Below, in pieces: positions 10,753 to 18,983 of a stretch of DNA of 64,000 nucleotides. How positions within the stretch are numbered: position 1 is the stretch's first letter; each line of letters opens with the position of its first letter. The position numbers were made by a program, and so were the translations under genes. The DNA comes from Pseudonocardia parietis (GTDB taxonomy: Bacteria; Actinomycetota; Actinomycetes; Mycobacteriales; Pseudonocardiaceae). The notes below the pieces were generated by a model. That model saw only the letters and a list, made by a program, of their open reading frames with translations, was not told the origin of the DNA and searched no databases. The stretch spans positions 1,116,001 to 1,180,000 of the forward strand of contig NZ_JAGINU010000001.1 of NCBI RefSeq assembly GCF_017876315.1, written 5' to 3'.

Positions 10753-12888
10753 GTTGTGGAGATCGGGCAGGTGGTTCCGGAGGGTCTGGCAGCGATGCTG
10801 CCCGGCCCCGACCTGGCTGTCATGCTCGCCGGCCTGGACCTGACCCTGGTGCCCAACGACGACATCGGCGACGTGCTGGTCGCGCAGTCGCGGCAGCTTG
10901 CTCACGAACAGGCGCGACTGTTCGCCACGATGACCGAGGTGGTGTACCGGCGTCCGTTCGCCGGCCCCCTGGAGGTGCGCCGCGGTGAGGTCCCCGAGCT
11001 CTACGGCGCCGACGAGATCCGGGCGGCGCTGGCCTGGACCCGCCGCGCCGCCGAATCCGAGTCCGATCTCGCGATCGTGCTGGTCGAGCAGCTGCCACAG
11101 GTACAGACGGCGTTGTGGCAGGGCCGCATCGACCGCGCCAAGGCCCGGGTCTTCGCCCAACACCTCGCCGAGCTACCGGTCGACCAGAGCGACGCGGTGT
11201 GCGCGGCGGTGCTGCCGCACGCGCCCCGGCTGACCACCGGCCAGATCGCCGAACGGATCAAACGCCTGATCCTGGAACTGGACCCGGCCTACCACGAACA
11301 CCGCTACCGCAAAGCCATCCGCGACCGGCAGGTCGTGGCCTACCTGTCCGCCGACGGCACCGCAGTGATCACCGCCGGCGGGCTGCCCGCCGACGAGGCC
11401 GCCGCCGCGTGGGAGCGCCTCGACGCCCTGGCCCGCGCCGCCCGCCACGACGGTCACCCCGGCACCCTGGACCAGGTCCGGGCCGACCTGGTGCTGGGCC
11501 TGCTCGACGGCTCCCTGCACGGGCTGGACCGTGCCGGGATCTTGCAGGCCCTGCTGGAACGCTTCGCCGCACACGCCGACCCCGACACCACCGGCACCAG
11601 CGGGACCGGCACCACCGGCACCGGCACCACCGGCCCCGGCACCACCGGGACCGGCGCCGAGCCTGGCACCACAGAGACCGGCACCACCGGGACCGACATC
11701 GATCGCCCCGCACCCCACGAGCCGGATCCCGAACCCGGCGGACCGCATCCCGAACCCGGCGGGTCCGATCCCGAACCCGGCGGGCGTGATCCCGAACCCG
11801 GCGGGCGTGATCCCGAACCCGGCGGGCGTGATCCCGAACCCGGCGGGCCGGACCCGGGTGGCCCGCCCTCCGGTGGCCGCCATGCCGACGACCGAGACAC
11901 CCGCGAAACGGAAGCCGATAGCGGCACCGCGCTCGCCCGCGCCGCCGCGACAGCCGACCCCGCCGGCACCCCCGAGCCTCCCACCACCACACCACCGAAC
12001 CGAGGCGATAGCGCCGGTGTCGGCGTGGAGGTCCGGGTCCCGCTGAGTACCTTGCTCGGCCTCGACGACCGCGCCGGCGAACTCCCCGGCTGGGGCCCGG
12101 TCCCCGCTCCCACCGCCCGGCGCATCGTGGCCCGGCAAGCACGCGCCCAATGGCGCTGGGTCGTCGTCGACGACCACGGGCACCTGCTCGCCGAAGGCAT
12201 CACCCGCCACCGGCCCATGCCCCGCGACCCCGGCGGACCGTCCGGCGGCGTCGTCGAACTCCAGATCCCCGAAACGCTGCTGGCCACCCTCGCCGCCACT
12301 GCAACCCGGCACGGCCGATGGGCCGCGGTGATCACCGACATCGCCGACCGCTACCGGCAACACCGCCAGCAGACCGAGCCCGGGGCCGATCTCGACGCCG
12401 ACCCCACCGCCCGGTTCCCGTCCGCACCGCTGCGCCGCCACACCGAGGTCCGCGACCGCACCTGTGTCGGCACCGGCTGCCGTACCTCAGCACGACGCTG
12501 TGACCAGGACCACACGGTGGACCACAGTTGCGGCGGTACCTCCACGCGCGACGGTCTGGGCCCGTTGTGTCGTCACGACCACATGCTCAAGACGGTGGGC
12601 GGATGGCAGCTCGACCAGCCGGAACCCGGCCACTTCATCTGGACCAGCCCGCTCGGCAGGGTCTACCCGCGCCATCCCGAGCCGATCCTGCCGCCGCCGA
12701 TCTCACGAGTGCACCGAGATCCCGACCCCTGGTTCGACGATCCACCACCCGACACCGACGACATCGACCCCGACCTGCGCCGACGCGGCCGTGCCCCACC
12801 ACAGGAGCACCTCGCGCCCTCCCAGGACGCAGCGCCCACCGACATCGCGCCTGATGGCGACCCGCGTGACGATCCACCTCCGTTCTGA
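10741..12888 (+). CDS. DUF222 / HNH endonuclease protein (13E12-repeat type)
   Basis: 715 residues. The N-terminal DUF222 helical domain (about residues 10-260) is followed by a low-complexity linker with GTGTTGT and DPEPGG repeats (about 280-420), more DUF222-like sequence, and a C-terminal HNH nuclease: RDRTCVGTGCRTSARRCDQDH, then GLGPLCRHDHMLK. The Cys/His pattern is intact. Such proteins are multicopy and mobile in actinobacteria (REP13E12 of mycobacteria). Start choice is ATG 10741 or GTG 10756, the first lying inside an SOS-like box. The function in the cell is unknown; nuclease activity is inferred. It is convergent with the LuxR gene. Confidence 0.9.
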   Translation: MYVLVVEIGQVVPEGLAAMLPGPDLAVMLAGLDLTLVPNDDIGDVLVAQSRQLAHEQARLFATMTEVVYRRPFAGPLEVRRGEVPELYGADEIRAALAWTRRAAESESDLAIVLVEQLPQVQTALWQGRIDRAKARVFAQHLAELPVDQSDAVCAAVLPHAPRLTTGQIAERIKRLILELDPAYHEHRYRKAIRDRQVVAYLSADGTAVITAGGLPADEAAAAWERLDALARAARHDGHPGTLDQVRADLVLGLLDGSLHGLDRAGILQALLERFAAHADPDTTGTSGTGTTGTGTTGPGTTGTGAEPGTTETGTTGTDIDRPAPHEPDPEPGGPHPEPGGSDPEPGGRDPEPGGRDPEPGGRDPEPGGPDPGGPPSGGRHADDRDTRETEADSGTALARAAATADPAGTPEPPTTTPPNRGDSAGVGVEVRVPLSTLLGLDDRAGELPGWGPVPAPTARRIVARQARAQWRWVVVDDHGHLLAEGITRHRPMPRDPGGPSGGVVELQIPETLLATLAATATRHGRWAAVITDIADRYRQHRQQTEPGADLDADPTARFPSAPLRRHTEVRDRTCVGTGCRTSARRCDQDHTVDHSCGGTSTRDGLGPLCRHDHMLKTVGGWQLDQPEPGHFIWTSPLGRVYPRHPEPILPPPISRVHRDPDPWFDDPPPDTDDIDPDLRRRGRAPPQEHLAPSQDAAPTDIAPDGDPRDDPPPF
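11590..11695 (+). repeat. Gly-Thr coding microsatellite in the DUF222/HNH linker
   Basis: Imperfect 12-15-bp units built on accaccggcaccgg encode [16 protein letters not shown] sequence. This is an expansion inside the disordered linker; frame is kept throughout. Confidence 0.75.
11725..11850 (+). repeat. Six tandem 21-bp repeats encoding DPEPGGR
   Basis: Six contiguous copies of gatcccgaacccggcgggcgt; copies 3-5 are identical and the outer ones differ at a few bases. Each adds exactly seven residues, so copy number can vary without frameshift. Nearly identical units suggest recent slippage or recombination. Confidence 0.9.
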
Positions 12889-12904
12889 TCCGGAGGGGGC
12901 GACG

Positions 12905-13831
12905 TCAGAGCAGGCCCGCCGCCCGTGCCGCGAGGACCGCCTTCGTGCGGTTGTGCACGCCGAGCTTGCGCATGGCGCTGCGCAGGTACGTCTTCACCGT
13001 GTCCAGGGCCAGCCCCATGTCGGCGGCGATCTCGGCGTTGCTCGCACCGAGGGCGACCAGGTGCAACGCCTCCGTCTCGCGCGGTGCCAGCAACGTCCCG
13101 GACGGGACGAGCTGCGTCGTGCGGGGGCCGGCCAGCGCGCGATGGATCTGATCGAGCTTCTCGCGCAGCGCCGCGTCACCCGTGGACCGGGCGAGCGCCG
13201 CGAGCTCGTCGAGCGCACCCTGCCGGCCCTCCCCGGGCGACGGCAGCTGAGCGGGCGGTTCGATCAGCGCGCCGACCTCCCGGGCGACCTGCTTCACCAC
13301 CGCGCCGGTCCGGCGGACCGCGACGTCACCGATCGGCCGATCCTCGCGGACGGCGCCGTAGACCATCCCGCGGACGGAGCCACTCACCATGATCGGGTAG
13401 GCGAGGATCGAGGTCAGCCGCTCCTGCTCGACGACCGGGTGGTCGTAGTCGTGCGTGATGCCCAGGGTGGAGGCGTAGTCGTTGACCCGGCAGGGCCGCT
13501 TGCGGACCATCGCCGCACCGCCCAGCCCGCGCCCGGAGATGACGTCGAGCTCCCGCAACGAGTCGCCGAGCGTCCCGATCAGCCGGCTGATCCGCAGCTT
13601 CCGGCCGAGTGCGGTGTCCCGGGTCGCGCCGCCGAAGACCACCGGCAGGCCGGTGGTGCGGTGCAGGTCTACGAGCCGGCGGGACAGCACGGTGTCGAGG
13701 GCGCGTCCCACGCCGTCGTCCGGCGCGGTGCCTGTGGTGCCGTGCCACGCCGTGTCGTCGTCGACCACGCGCGTCCTCCCTCGGTGCGCACGGGTGTGCA
13801 TCCACCCGCGTCTGGGGATGGGTTGTCGCAT
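12905..13831 (-). CDS. GAF-LuxR family transcriptional regulator
   Basis: Up to 308 residues; ATG at 13831 or 13801 or a nearby GTG could be the start. The first two-thirds is a GAF-like sensor (about 45-190, with GLPVVFGGATRD, GRGLGGAAMVRKRP and ILAYPIMVSGSVRGMVYGAV). The C-terminus is a LuxR helix-turn-helix (LAPRETEALHLVALGASNAEIAADMGLALDTVKTYL... ending MRKLGVHNRTKAVL). There is no receiver domain, so it senses a ligand directly. It is divergent from the MFS/acyl-CoA-synthetase operon and probably controls it through the repeats at 13867-13979. Confidence 0.88.
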   Translation of the reverse strand: MRQPIPRRGWMHTRAHRGRTRVVDDDTAWHGTTGTAPDDGVGRALDTVLSRRLVDLHRTTGLPVVFGGATRDTALGRKLRISRLIGTLGDSLRELDVISGRGLGGAAMVRKRPCRVNDYASTLGITHDYDHPVVEQERLTSILAYPIMVSGSVRGMVYGAVREDRPIGDVAVRRTGAVVKQVAREVGALIEPPAQLPSPGEGRQGALDELAALARSTGDAALREKLDQIHRALAGPRTTQLVPSGTLLAPRETEALHLVALGASNAEIAADMGLALDTVKTYLRSAMRKLGVHNRTKAVLAARAAGLL

Positions 13832-13866
13832 GTGTCCGGGTCGGCGTCAAGCCGGCGGCGGCGGGT

Positions 13867-13903
13867 TACCCCCCGAAGTGGGTAGGGCCCTCTTCGGTGG
13901 GTA
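13867..13903. promoter_or_regulatory. Inverted repeat between the LuxR regulator and MFS transporter
   Basis: TACCCCCCGAAG (13867-13878) and CTTCGGTGGGTA (13892-13903) are inverted 12-bp arms with one mismatch. The left half itself extends into a TACCC-N8-GGGTA palindrome (13867-13884). The location in the divergent promoter fits a site for the GAF-LuxR protein; no binding evidence is available. Confidence 0.55.
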
Positions 13904-13937
13904 GCGGTGGGGCCCGCGGCTCGGCGACTCTCCCGGC

Positions 13938-13979
13938 CACTGCGCCAGAACCGGCTCATCACTGCGCCAGAACCAGCTC
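13938..13979 (+). repeat. 20-bp direct repeat just upstream of the MFS gene
   Basis: CACTGCGCCAGAACCGGCTC and CACTGCGCCAGAACCAGCTC differ at one base and are offset by 22 bp, about two helical turns. They end 18 bp before the transporter ATG. They may be tandem operator half-sites or a small duplication in the leader. Confidence 0.7.
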
Positions 13980-13997
13980 GACGAGGAGCACCTGACG

Positions 13998-15356
13998 ATG
14001 TCCACATCACCGCCGACCGGGCAGAAGCCCCCGGCATCGCTGCGCCGGGTCGCCGTCGCCAGCTGCGCCGGAACCACCATCGAGTTCTACGACTTCTTCA
14101 TCTACGGCACCGCGGCCGCCCTGGTGTTCCCGACGGTGTTCTTCCCGGCCCTCGGGGCGACCGCCGGCACCGTGGCCTCGTTCGCGACGTTCGCGGTGGC
14201 GTTCATCGCCCGTCCGGTCGGCGCGGTCGTCTTCGGCCACTACGGCGACCGGATCGGCCGCAAGCGCACGCTCATCTCCACGCTGCTGCTGATGGGCATC
14301 GCGACGGTCCTGATCGGCCTGCTGCCCGGGGCCGACACGATCGGTGTCGCGGCCCCGCTGATCCTGGTGCTCCTGCGGTTCTGCCAGGGCTTCGCGGTCG
14401 GTGGCGAGTGGGCAGGCGCCACGCTGCTCACCGCCGAGTACGCGCCCAAGGAGAAGCGCGGCCTCTACGGCGTCTTCCCGCAGCTCGGCCCGGCCATCGC
14501 CTTCGCGCTGTCGTCGGCCACCTTCCTGATCACCGGCCTGATCATGGGCGACACCGACGAGGCGTTCCTGAACTACGGATGGCGGATCCCGTTCATCCTG
14601 TCGATCCTGCTGATCGGGGTCGGGCTCTGGGTGCGTCTGTCGATCGAGGAGACCCCCGCCTTCAAGGACGCCCAGGTCCGGGCCCGGGCCGAGGTCGCCA
14701 CTTCCGAGCGGTCGAAGCGGCTTCCCTTCCTGGAGGTCATGCGCGCCCAGCCGCGCGAGGTGCTGCTCTCCGCCGGCGCGCTTACCATGCTGTTCGCGTT
14801 CTTCTACATGGGCACCGCGTACCTGACCTCGTACGGCACCGACCCGGACGGCGCCGCGCTGGAGCGCCCCGTCGTGCTGGGCCTCGGGATCATGGCCGCG
14901 GTCATCTTCGGCGCCGCCATCGTGATCTCCGGGATCCTGTCCGACCGGTACGGCCGCCGCAGCGTGATCCGGGTGTCGTGCATCGCCGGGATCCTGTGGG
15001 CACTGGTGCTGTTCCCGCTGCTCGACACCGGCAGCCCGCTCGCGTTCGGGATCGGCCTCACGGTCACCATGGTGATCTTCGCGGTCTCCTACGGCCCCGC
15101 CGGGTCGTACCTGCCGGAGCTGTTCACGGCCCGGCACCGCTACACGGGGGCCGGGCTGGGCTACAACCTCGCCGGCGTGCTCGGCGGCGCGATCCCGCCG
15201 CTGCTCGCGCCGGGTCTGGCCGCCGCGTACGGCTCCATCGCGATCGGCGTGATGCTCGCGCTCACCGGCGTCCTCTCGCTGGTGTGCGTGTCGATGCTGC
15301 GCGAGACCCGCAACCAGGCACTGGAGCACGAGACCACCGAGGAGGTTCCTGCATGA
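13998..15356 (+). CDS. MFS transporter, metabolite:H+ symporter (MHS) type
   Basis: 452 residues with about 12 membrane helices. The early TTIEFYDFFIYGTAAALVF and loop 2-3 GHYGDRIGRKRTL are hallmarks of the MHS subfamily (shikimate, proline/betaine, alpha-ketoglutarate and aromatic-acid carriers). The GGEWAG motif of helix 5 and GILSDRYGRRSVI in the second half also match. Its stop overlaps the start of an acyl-CoA synthetase gene (ATGA), so it probably imports the carboxylic acid that the synthetase then activates. The GAF-LuxR gene is divergent. Substrate identity is unknown. Confidence 0.92.
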   Translation: MSTSPPTGQKPPASLRRVAVASCAGTTIEFYDFFIYGTAAALVFPTVFFPALGATAGTVASFATFAVAFIARPVGAVVFGHYGDRIGRKRTLISTLLLMGIATVLIGLLPGADTIGVAAPLILVLLRFCQGFAVGGEWAGATLLTAEYAPKEKRGLYGVFPQLGPAIAFALSSATFLITGLIMGDTDEAFLNYGWRIPFILSILLIGVGLWVRLSIEETPAFKDAQVRARAEVATSERSKRLPFLEVMRAQPREVLLSAGALTMLFAFFYMGTAYLTSYGTDPDGAALERPVVLGLGIMAAVIFGAAIVISGILSDRYGRRSVIRVSCIAGILWALVLFPLLDTGSPLAFGIGLTVTMVIFAVSYGPAGSYLPELFTARHRYTGAGLGYNLAGVLGGAIPPLLAPGLAAAYGSIAIGVMLALTGVLSLVCVSMLRETRNQALEHETTEEVPA

Positions 15357-17050
15357 GCTCGCACCACGAGACCCTCCGCGACGCCCGGGACCGGCTCGTC
15401 GCGCTGCACGGCGAGCACGAGAAGGCCGTCACCGACTTCGAGTGGCCGGTCCTGGACGGCGCGTTCCAGTGGGCGCACGACTGGTTCGACGTGCTCGCCG
15501 ACGGCGAGACGCGGACCGCGCTGCACATCGTCGAGGAGGACGGCAGCGAGGGCTCCTGGACCTTCGACGAGCTGCGCCGCCGGTCCAACCGGGTCGCCCG
15601 CTGGCTGGCCTCGTACGGGGTGCGGCGCGGGGACAGCGTGCTGGTCATGCTGGGCAACCGGGTCGAGCTGTGGGAGTCCATGCTCGCCGTGATGAAGCTC
15701 GGCGCGGTCATCATGCCGACGACGACGGCGCTGGGTGCCGTCGACCTGCCCGACCGCCTCGAGCGCGGCGCGGCCCGGTTCGTGATCGCCGACGTCTCCT
15801 GTGCGGAGAAGTTCGACGGCCTGCTCGACGGGCTCACCGCGATCTCGGTCGGCGGCACCTACGAGGGCTGGCTGGACTGGCACGACGCCGACGCCACCGA
15901 CGACGCCCCGGTCGGGCACCCGGGCACCACCGCCGGGGACCGGCTGCTGCTGTACTTCACCTCCGGCACCACGAGCCGGCCCAAGCTGGTGGAGCACACC
16001 CAGGCGTCCTACCCGGTCGGGCACCTGTCCACCATGTACTGGCTGGGCCTCACCCCCGGCGACGTGCACCTCAACATCAGCTCGCCGGGCTGGGCCAAGC
16101 ACGCCTGGAGCTGCTTCTTCGCCCCGTGGATCGCCGGTGCGACGATCTTCGTCTACAACTACGCCCGGTTCGACGCCGCCGCGCTGCTCGGACAGATCCG
16201 GGGCAAGGACGTCACCACGTTCTGCGCGCCCCCGACGGTGTGGCGGATGCTGATCAAGGCCGACCTGTCCGGCGGCCCCGGTTCGCTGCGTGAGGTGATC
16301 GCCGCGGGCGAGCCGCTGAACCCGGAGATCATCGAGCAGGTGCAGCGCCGGTGGGGGCTGACCCTGCGCGACGGTTTCGGCCAGACCGAGACGACCGCGC
16401 AGGTCGGTAACACCCCCGGCTCGCTCGTGAAGCCCGGCTCGATGGGCCGTCCGCTCCCGGGCGTCCCCGTGGTGCTGGTCGACGAGGCCACCGGCGAGGT
16501 GTCCGAGACCGAGGGCGAGATCTGCATCGATCTGTCCCGGCGGCCGGTCAGCCTGATGACCGGCTACCTGGACATGCCGGAGAAGACCGCCGCGGCGATG
16601 GCCGGCGGCTTCTACCACACCGGGGACACCGCGACCCGCGACGCCGACGGCTACCTGTTCTACGTCGGCCGCACCGACGACGTGTTCAAGGCGTCGGACT
16701 ACAAGGTCTCGCCGTTCGAGCTGGAGAGCGTGCTCGTGGAGCACCCGGCGGTGCTCGAGGCGGCGGTCGTCCCGCAGCCGGATCCGGTGCGGCTCGCCGT
16801 GCCCAAGGCCTACGTCGCGCTCGCGCCCGGGTACGAGCCGGGCCGGGAGACCGCGCTGGCGATCTTCCGGCACGCCCGCGAGAACCTCGCGCCCTACCTG
16901 CGGGTGCGGCGCCTCGAGTTCGCGGAGCTGCCGAAGACGATCTCCGGGAAGATCCGCCGGGTGGAGCTGCGGGCCCGGGAGCGCGACGACGCGGGCGCCG
17001 TCGCCGCGGTGGAGTGGCGCGACGACGCGTTTCCCGAGTTGCGGGCGTGA
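15353..17050 (+). CDS. AMP-forming acyl-CoA synthetase
   Basis: 565 residues; the ATG overlaps the transporter stop and GGAGG lies upstream. The ANL-family core motifs are present: YFTSGTTSRPKLVEHT (P-loop), GFGQTET (A5), GDTATRDADGYLFYVGRTDD (A7/A8) and the late TISGKIRR with the catalytic Lys. The enzyme activates a carboxylate to its acyl-CoA via acyl-AMP. The N-terminal layout (FEWPVLDGAFQWAHDWFD) resembles acetyl/propionyl- or medium-chain synthetases that begin with a 'fxwp...fNwa.dwfd' segment. Coupling to an MHS transporter suggests uptake and activation of an external acid. Confidence 0.92.
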   Translation: MSSHHETLRDARDRLVALHGEHEKAVTDFEWPVLDGAFQWAHDWFDVLADGETRTALHIVEEDGSEGSWTFDELRRRSNRVARWLASYGVRRGDSVLVMLGNRVELWESMLAVMKLGAVIMPTTTALGAVDLPDRLERGAARFVIADVSCAEKFDGLLDGLTAISVGGTYEGWLDWHDADATDDAPVGHPGTTAGDRLLLYFTSGTTSRPKLVEHTQASYPVGHLSTMYWLGLTPGDVHLNISSPGWAKHAWSCFFAPWIAGATIFVYNYARFDAAALLGQIRGKDVTTFCAPPTVWRMLIKADLSGGPGSLREVIAAGEPLNPEIIEQVQRRWGLTLRDGFGQTETTAQVGNTPGSLVKPGSMGRPLPGVPVVLVDEATGEVSETEGEICIDLSRRPVSLMTGYLDMPEKTAAAMAGGFYHTGDTATRDADGYLFYVGRTDDVFKASDYKVSPFELESVLVEHPAVLEAAVVPQPDPVRLAVPKAYVALAPGYEPGRETALAIFRHARENLAPYLRVRRLEFAELPKTISGKIRRVELRARERDDAGAVAAVEWRDDAFPELRA

Positions 17051-17109
17051 TCCGGGGTACCGTCGCGGGAGCTGCGGAAGATCAGCCGCAGAGATCACGG
17101 AGGTGATTG

Positions 17110-18042
17110 ATGGGTGTCGACGTCGCCACCCCCGCCGCCCTCTCGACGGTTCCCGTCGTCGGCCGTGCCCGGGAGGTCGAGCTGCTGGTCGCGGCGCTCG
17201 ACGCCGGGGCGCACGTCGTCCTGGAGGGGCCCCCGGGGACGGGTAAGACGACGCTGCTGCGCGCCGTCGCCGACGAGGCGGAGCTGCCGTTCGTCTTCGT
17301 CGAGGGCAACGCGGAGCTGACCCCGTCCCGGCTGGTCGGGCACTTCGACCCGGCGCAGGTCCTCGAGCGCGGCTACACGCCCGACACGTTCGTCGACGGT
17401 GCGCTGGCCGAGGCGCTGCGCACCGGTGCCCTGCTCTACGTCGAGGAGATCAACCGGATCCCGGAGGAGACCCTCAACGTGCTCATCACGGTGATGAGCG
17501 AGGGTGAGCTGCACGTGCCCCGGCTGGGCCGGATCGTGGCCGCCGACGGGTTCCGGCTGGTGGCGGCGATGAACCCGTTCGACGCCGTCGGCACCGCCCG
17601 GATCTCCTCGGCCGTCTACGACCGGGTCTGCCGGATCGCCATGGGCTACCAGAGCGCCGCCGACGAGACCGCGGTCGTCACGCTGCGCGGGCCCGGCGTC
17701 GACGAGCAGTGGCGGGCCAAGGTCGTCTCGCTGGTCCGCCGCACCCGCGAACACCCGGACGTGCACGTCGGCTCCTCGGTGCGCGGCGCGATCGACATGG
17801 TCCGGATCACCGCGGCGCTGACCCGGCGGCGCGGCCGCGACGTCACCGACTGGCGCAGCGGGCTCGACGCCGCCCTGGTCGCGCTGTCCGGGCGGATCCG
17901 GCTCGTCGAGTCCGGGTCCCGCACCGCCGAGGACATGGTCCGCGAGCTGTACCGGGCCGAGTTCGGGGAGGAACCCCGCTCCGACGACGAGGACGCCGCC
18001 GACCCGGAACAGCAGGGTGGTGGTGCGCCGGGGGGAGCCTGA
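17110..18042 (+). CDS. MoxR-family AAA+ ATPase
   Basis: 310 residues; ATG at 17110 has GGAGGTGATTG immediately upstream. Walker A is GPPGTGKT (residues 40-47), Walker B LLYVEEINR, and sensor 1 sits in LVAAMNPFDAVGT. MoxR ATPases act as chaperones that mature enzyme complexes and are nearly always paired with a von Willebrand A-domain protein, as here. The C-terminal lid is followed by an acidic Gly-rich tail. Its target is unknown, since the genes on either side (acyl-CoA synthetase, esterase) are not obvious clients. Confidence 0.9.
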   Translation: MGVDVATPAALSTVPVVGRAREVELLVAALDAGAHVVLEGPPGTGKTTLLRAVADEAELPFVFVEGNAELTPSRLVGHFDPAQVLERGYTPDTFVDGALAEALRTGALLYVEEINRIPEETLNVLITVMSEGELHVPRLGRIVAADGFRLVAAMNPFDAVGTARISSAVYDRVCRIAMGYQSAADETAVVTLRGPGVDEQWRAKVVSLVRRTREHPDVHVGSSVRGAIDMVRITAALTRRRGRDVTDWRSGLDAALVALSGRIRLVESGSRTAEDMVRELYRAEFGEEPRSDDEDAADPEQQGGGAPGGA

Positions 18043-18086
18043 GCCCGCCACCGGCGGGCGGTTCGCGGCCGCGGGGCCGGCCCAGG

Positions 18087-18980
18087 ATGCGGCCCGAGGA
18101 CCGCACGGTGTCGCGCAGCTCCCTGGCGGGACACCAGGGGTTCGCGGAGATCTCGCCGGAGCTCGGTGTGCTCGACGTCGACGCGTTCGACGCCGCGCTC
18201 GCCGAGCGGTCCGACGAGACCCTGGAGCTGCTGGTCGAGATGAGCCGGGCCACCGACGAGAAGCTGCGCACCGCGGCGCGGCGGCTCGCCGGGCGGGTCG
18301 TGCTGGACATCGGCCGCAGCGGCCGGGTCACCCGGCGCGGCATCGGGCGGCTGCACTCCGTTCCCGCCGACCGCGGCGGCGACCTCGATCTCGACTCCTC
18401 GCTCGGCGCGGTCGCCGAGGCCCGCGCGGCCCGGCGTCCGGTCGGCCTCGACGAGCTGACCGCCCGCACCTGGGCCCGGCCCGCGCTGGCCCTGTGCCTG
18501 GTCGTGGACGCGTCCGGGTCGATGGGCGGGGACCGGCTCGCGACGGCGGCGCTGACCGCGGCGGCCTGCGCGTTCCGGGCACCGGGCGACCACGCGGTGC
18601 TGTCGTTCGCGGCGCAGCCGCAGGTCCTGCGGGACATGAGCTCCGCCCAGCCGGCGGCGGCCGTCGTCGACCGGGTCCTGGGTCTGCGCGGGCACGGGGT
18701 CACCGCGCTGGCCGCCGCGCTGCGCACGGCCGCGGCCCAGCTGGAGCGGACCCGGGCCGAGCGGCGCATCGTCGTCCTGCTCTCGGACTGCCGGGCCACC
18801 GACGACCAGGACCCGGTCCCGGTGGCCCGCCGGATCCCCGAGCTGATCGTGCTCGCCCCGGCGGCAGACCACGAGCAGGCCGCCGAGCTGGCGACCCGCA
18901 GCGGCGCGCGGTGGGCGCCGATCGAGGGCCCGTCCGACGCACCGGCCGTGCTGCTGTCGCTGCTCGGGGCGGGCCCCTGA
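18087..18980 (+). CDS. VWA-domain protein paired with MoxR
   Basis: About 297 residues from ATG 18087; this start gives a 44-bp gap after the MoxR stop, although a weak ribosome site makes GTG 18108 possible. An N-terminal helical region (PELGVLDVDAFDAALAERSDE) precedes a VWA domain with an intact MIDAS, VVDASGSMGG, and later motifs GVTALAAALRTAA and VLLSDCRATDD. It resembles the Mg-chelatase BchD-like VWA partners of MoxR ATPases. The pair likely forms a metal-dependent remodelling complex; no client gene is adjacent. Confidence 0.85.
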   Translation: MRPEDRTVSRSSLAGHQGFAEISPELGVLDVDAFDAALAERSDETLELLVEMSRATDEKLRTAARRLAGRVVLDIGRSGRVTRRGIGRLHSVPADRGGDLDLDSSLGAVAEARAARRPVGLDELTARTWARPALALCLVVDASGSMGGDRLATAALTAAACAFRAPGDHAVLSFAAQPQVLRDMSSAQPAAAVVDRVLGLRGHGVTALAAALRTAAAQLERTRAERRIVVLLSDCRATDDQDPVPVARRIPELIVLAPAADHEQAAELATRSGARWAPIEGPSDAPAVLLSLLGAGP

Positions 18981-18983
18981 GCG

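Noticed and set aside
11725..11850. CRISPR-like array
   Set aside because: The units are contiguous, in-frame and coding, with no unique spacers.
10741..12888. Insertion sequence or transposon
   Set aside because: No transposase, no terminal inverted repeats and no target duplication could be seen around this HNH gene; the DUF222 family is mobile by an unclear route.
12877..12896. Terminator between the first HNH gene and the LuxR gene
   Set aside because: CCTCCG/CGGAGG gives only a 6-bp stem with an 8-base loop, too weak to list.
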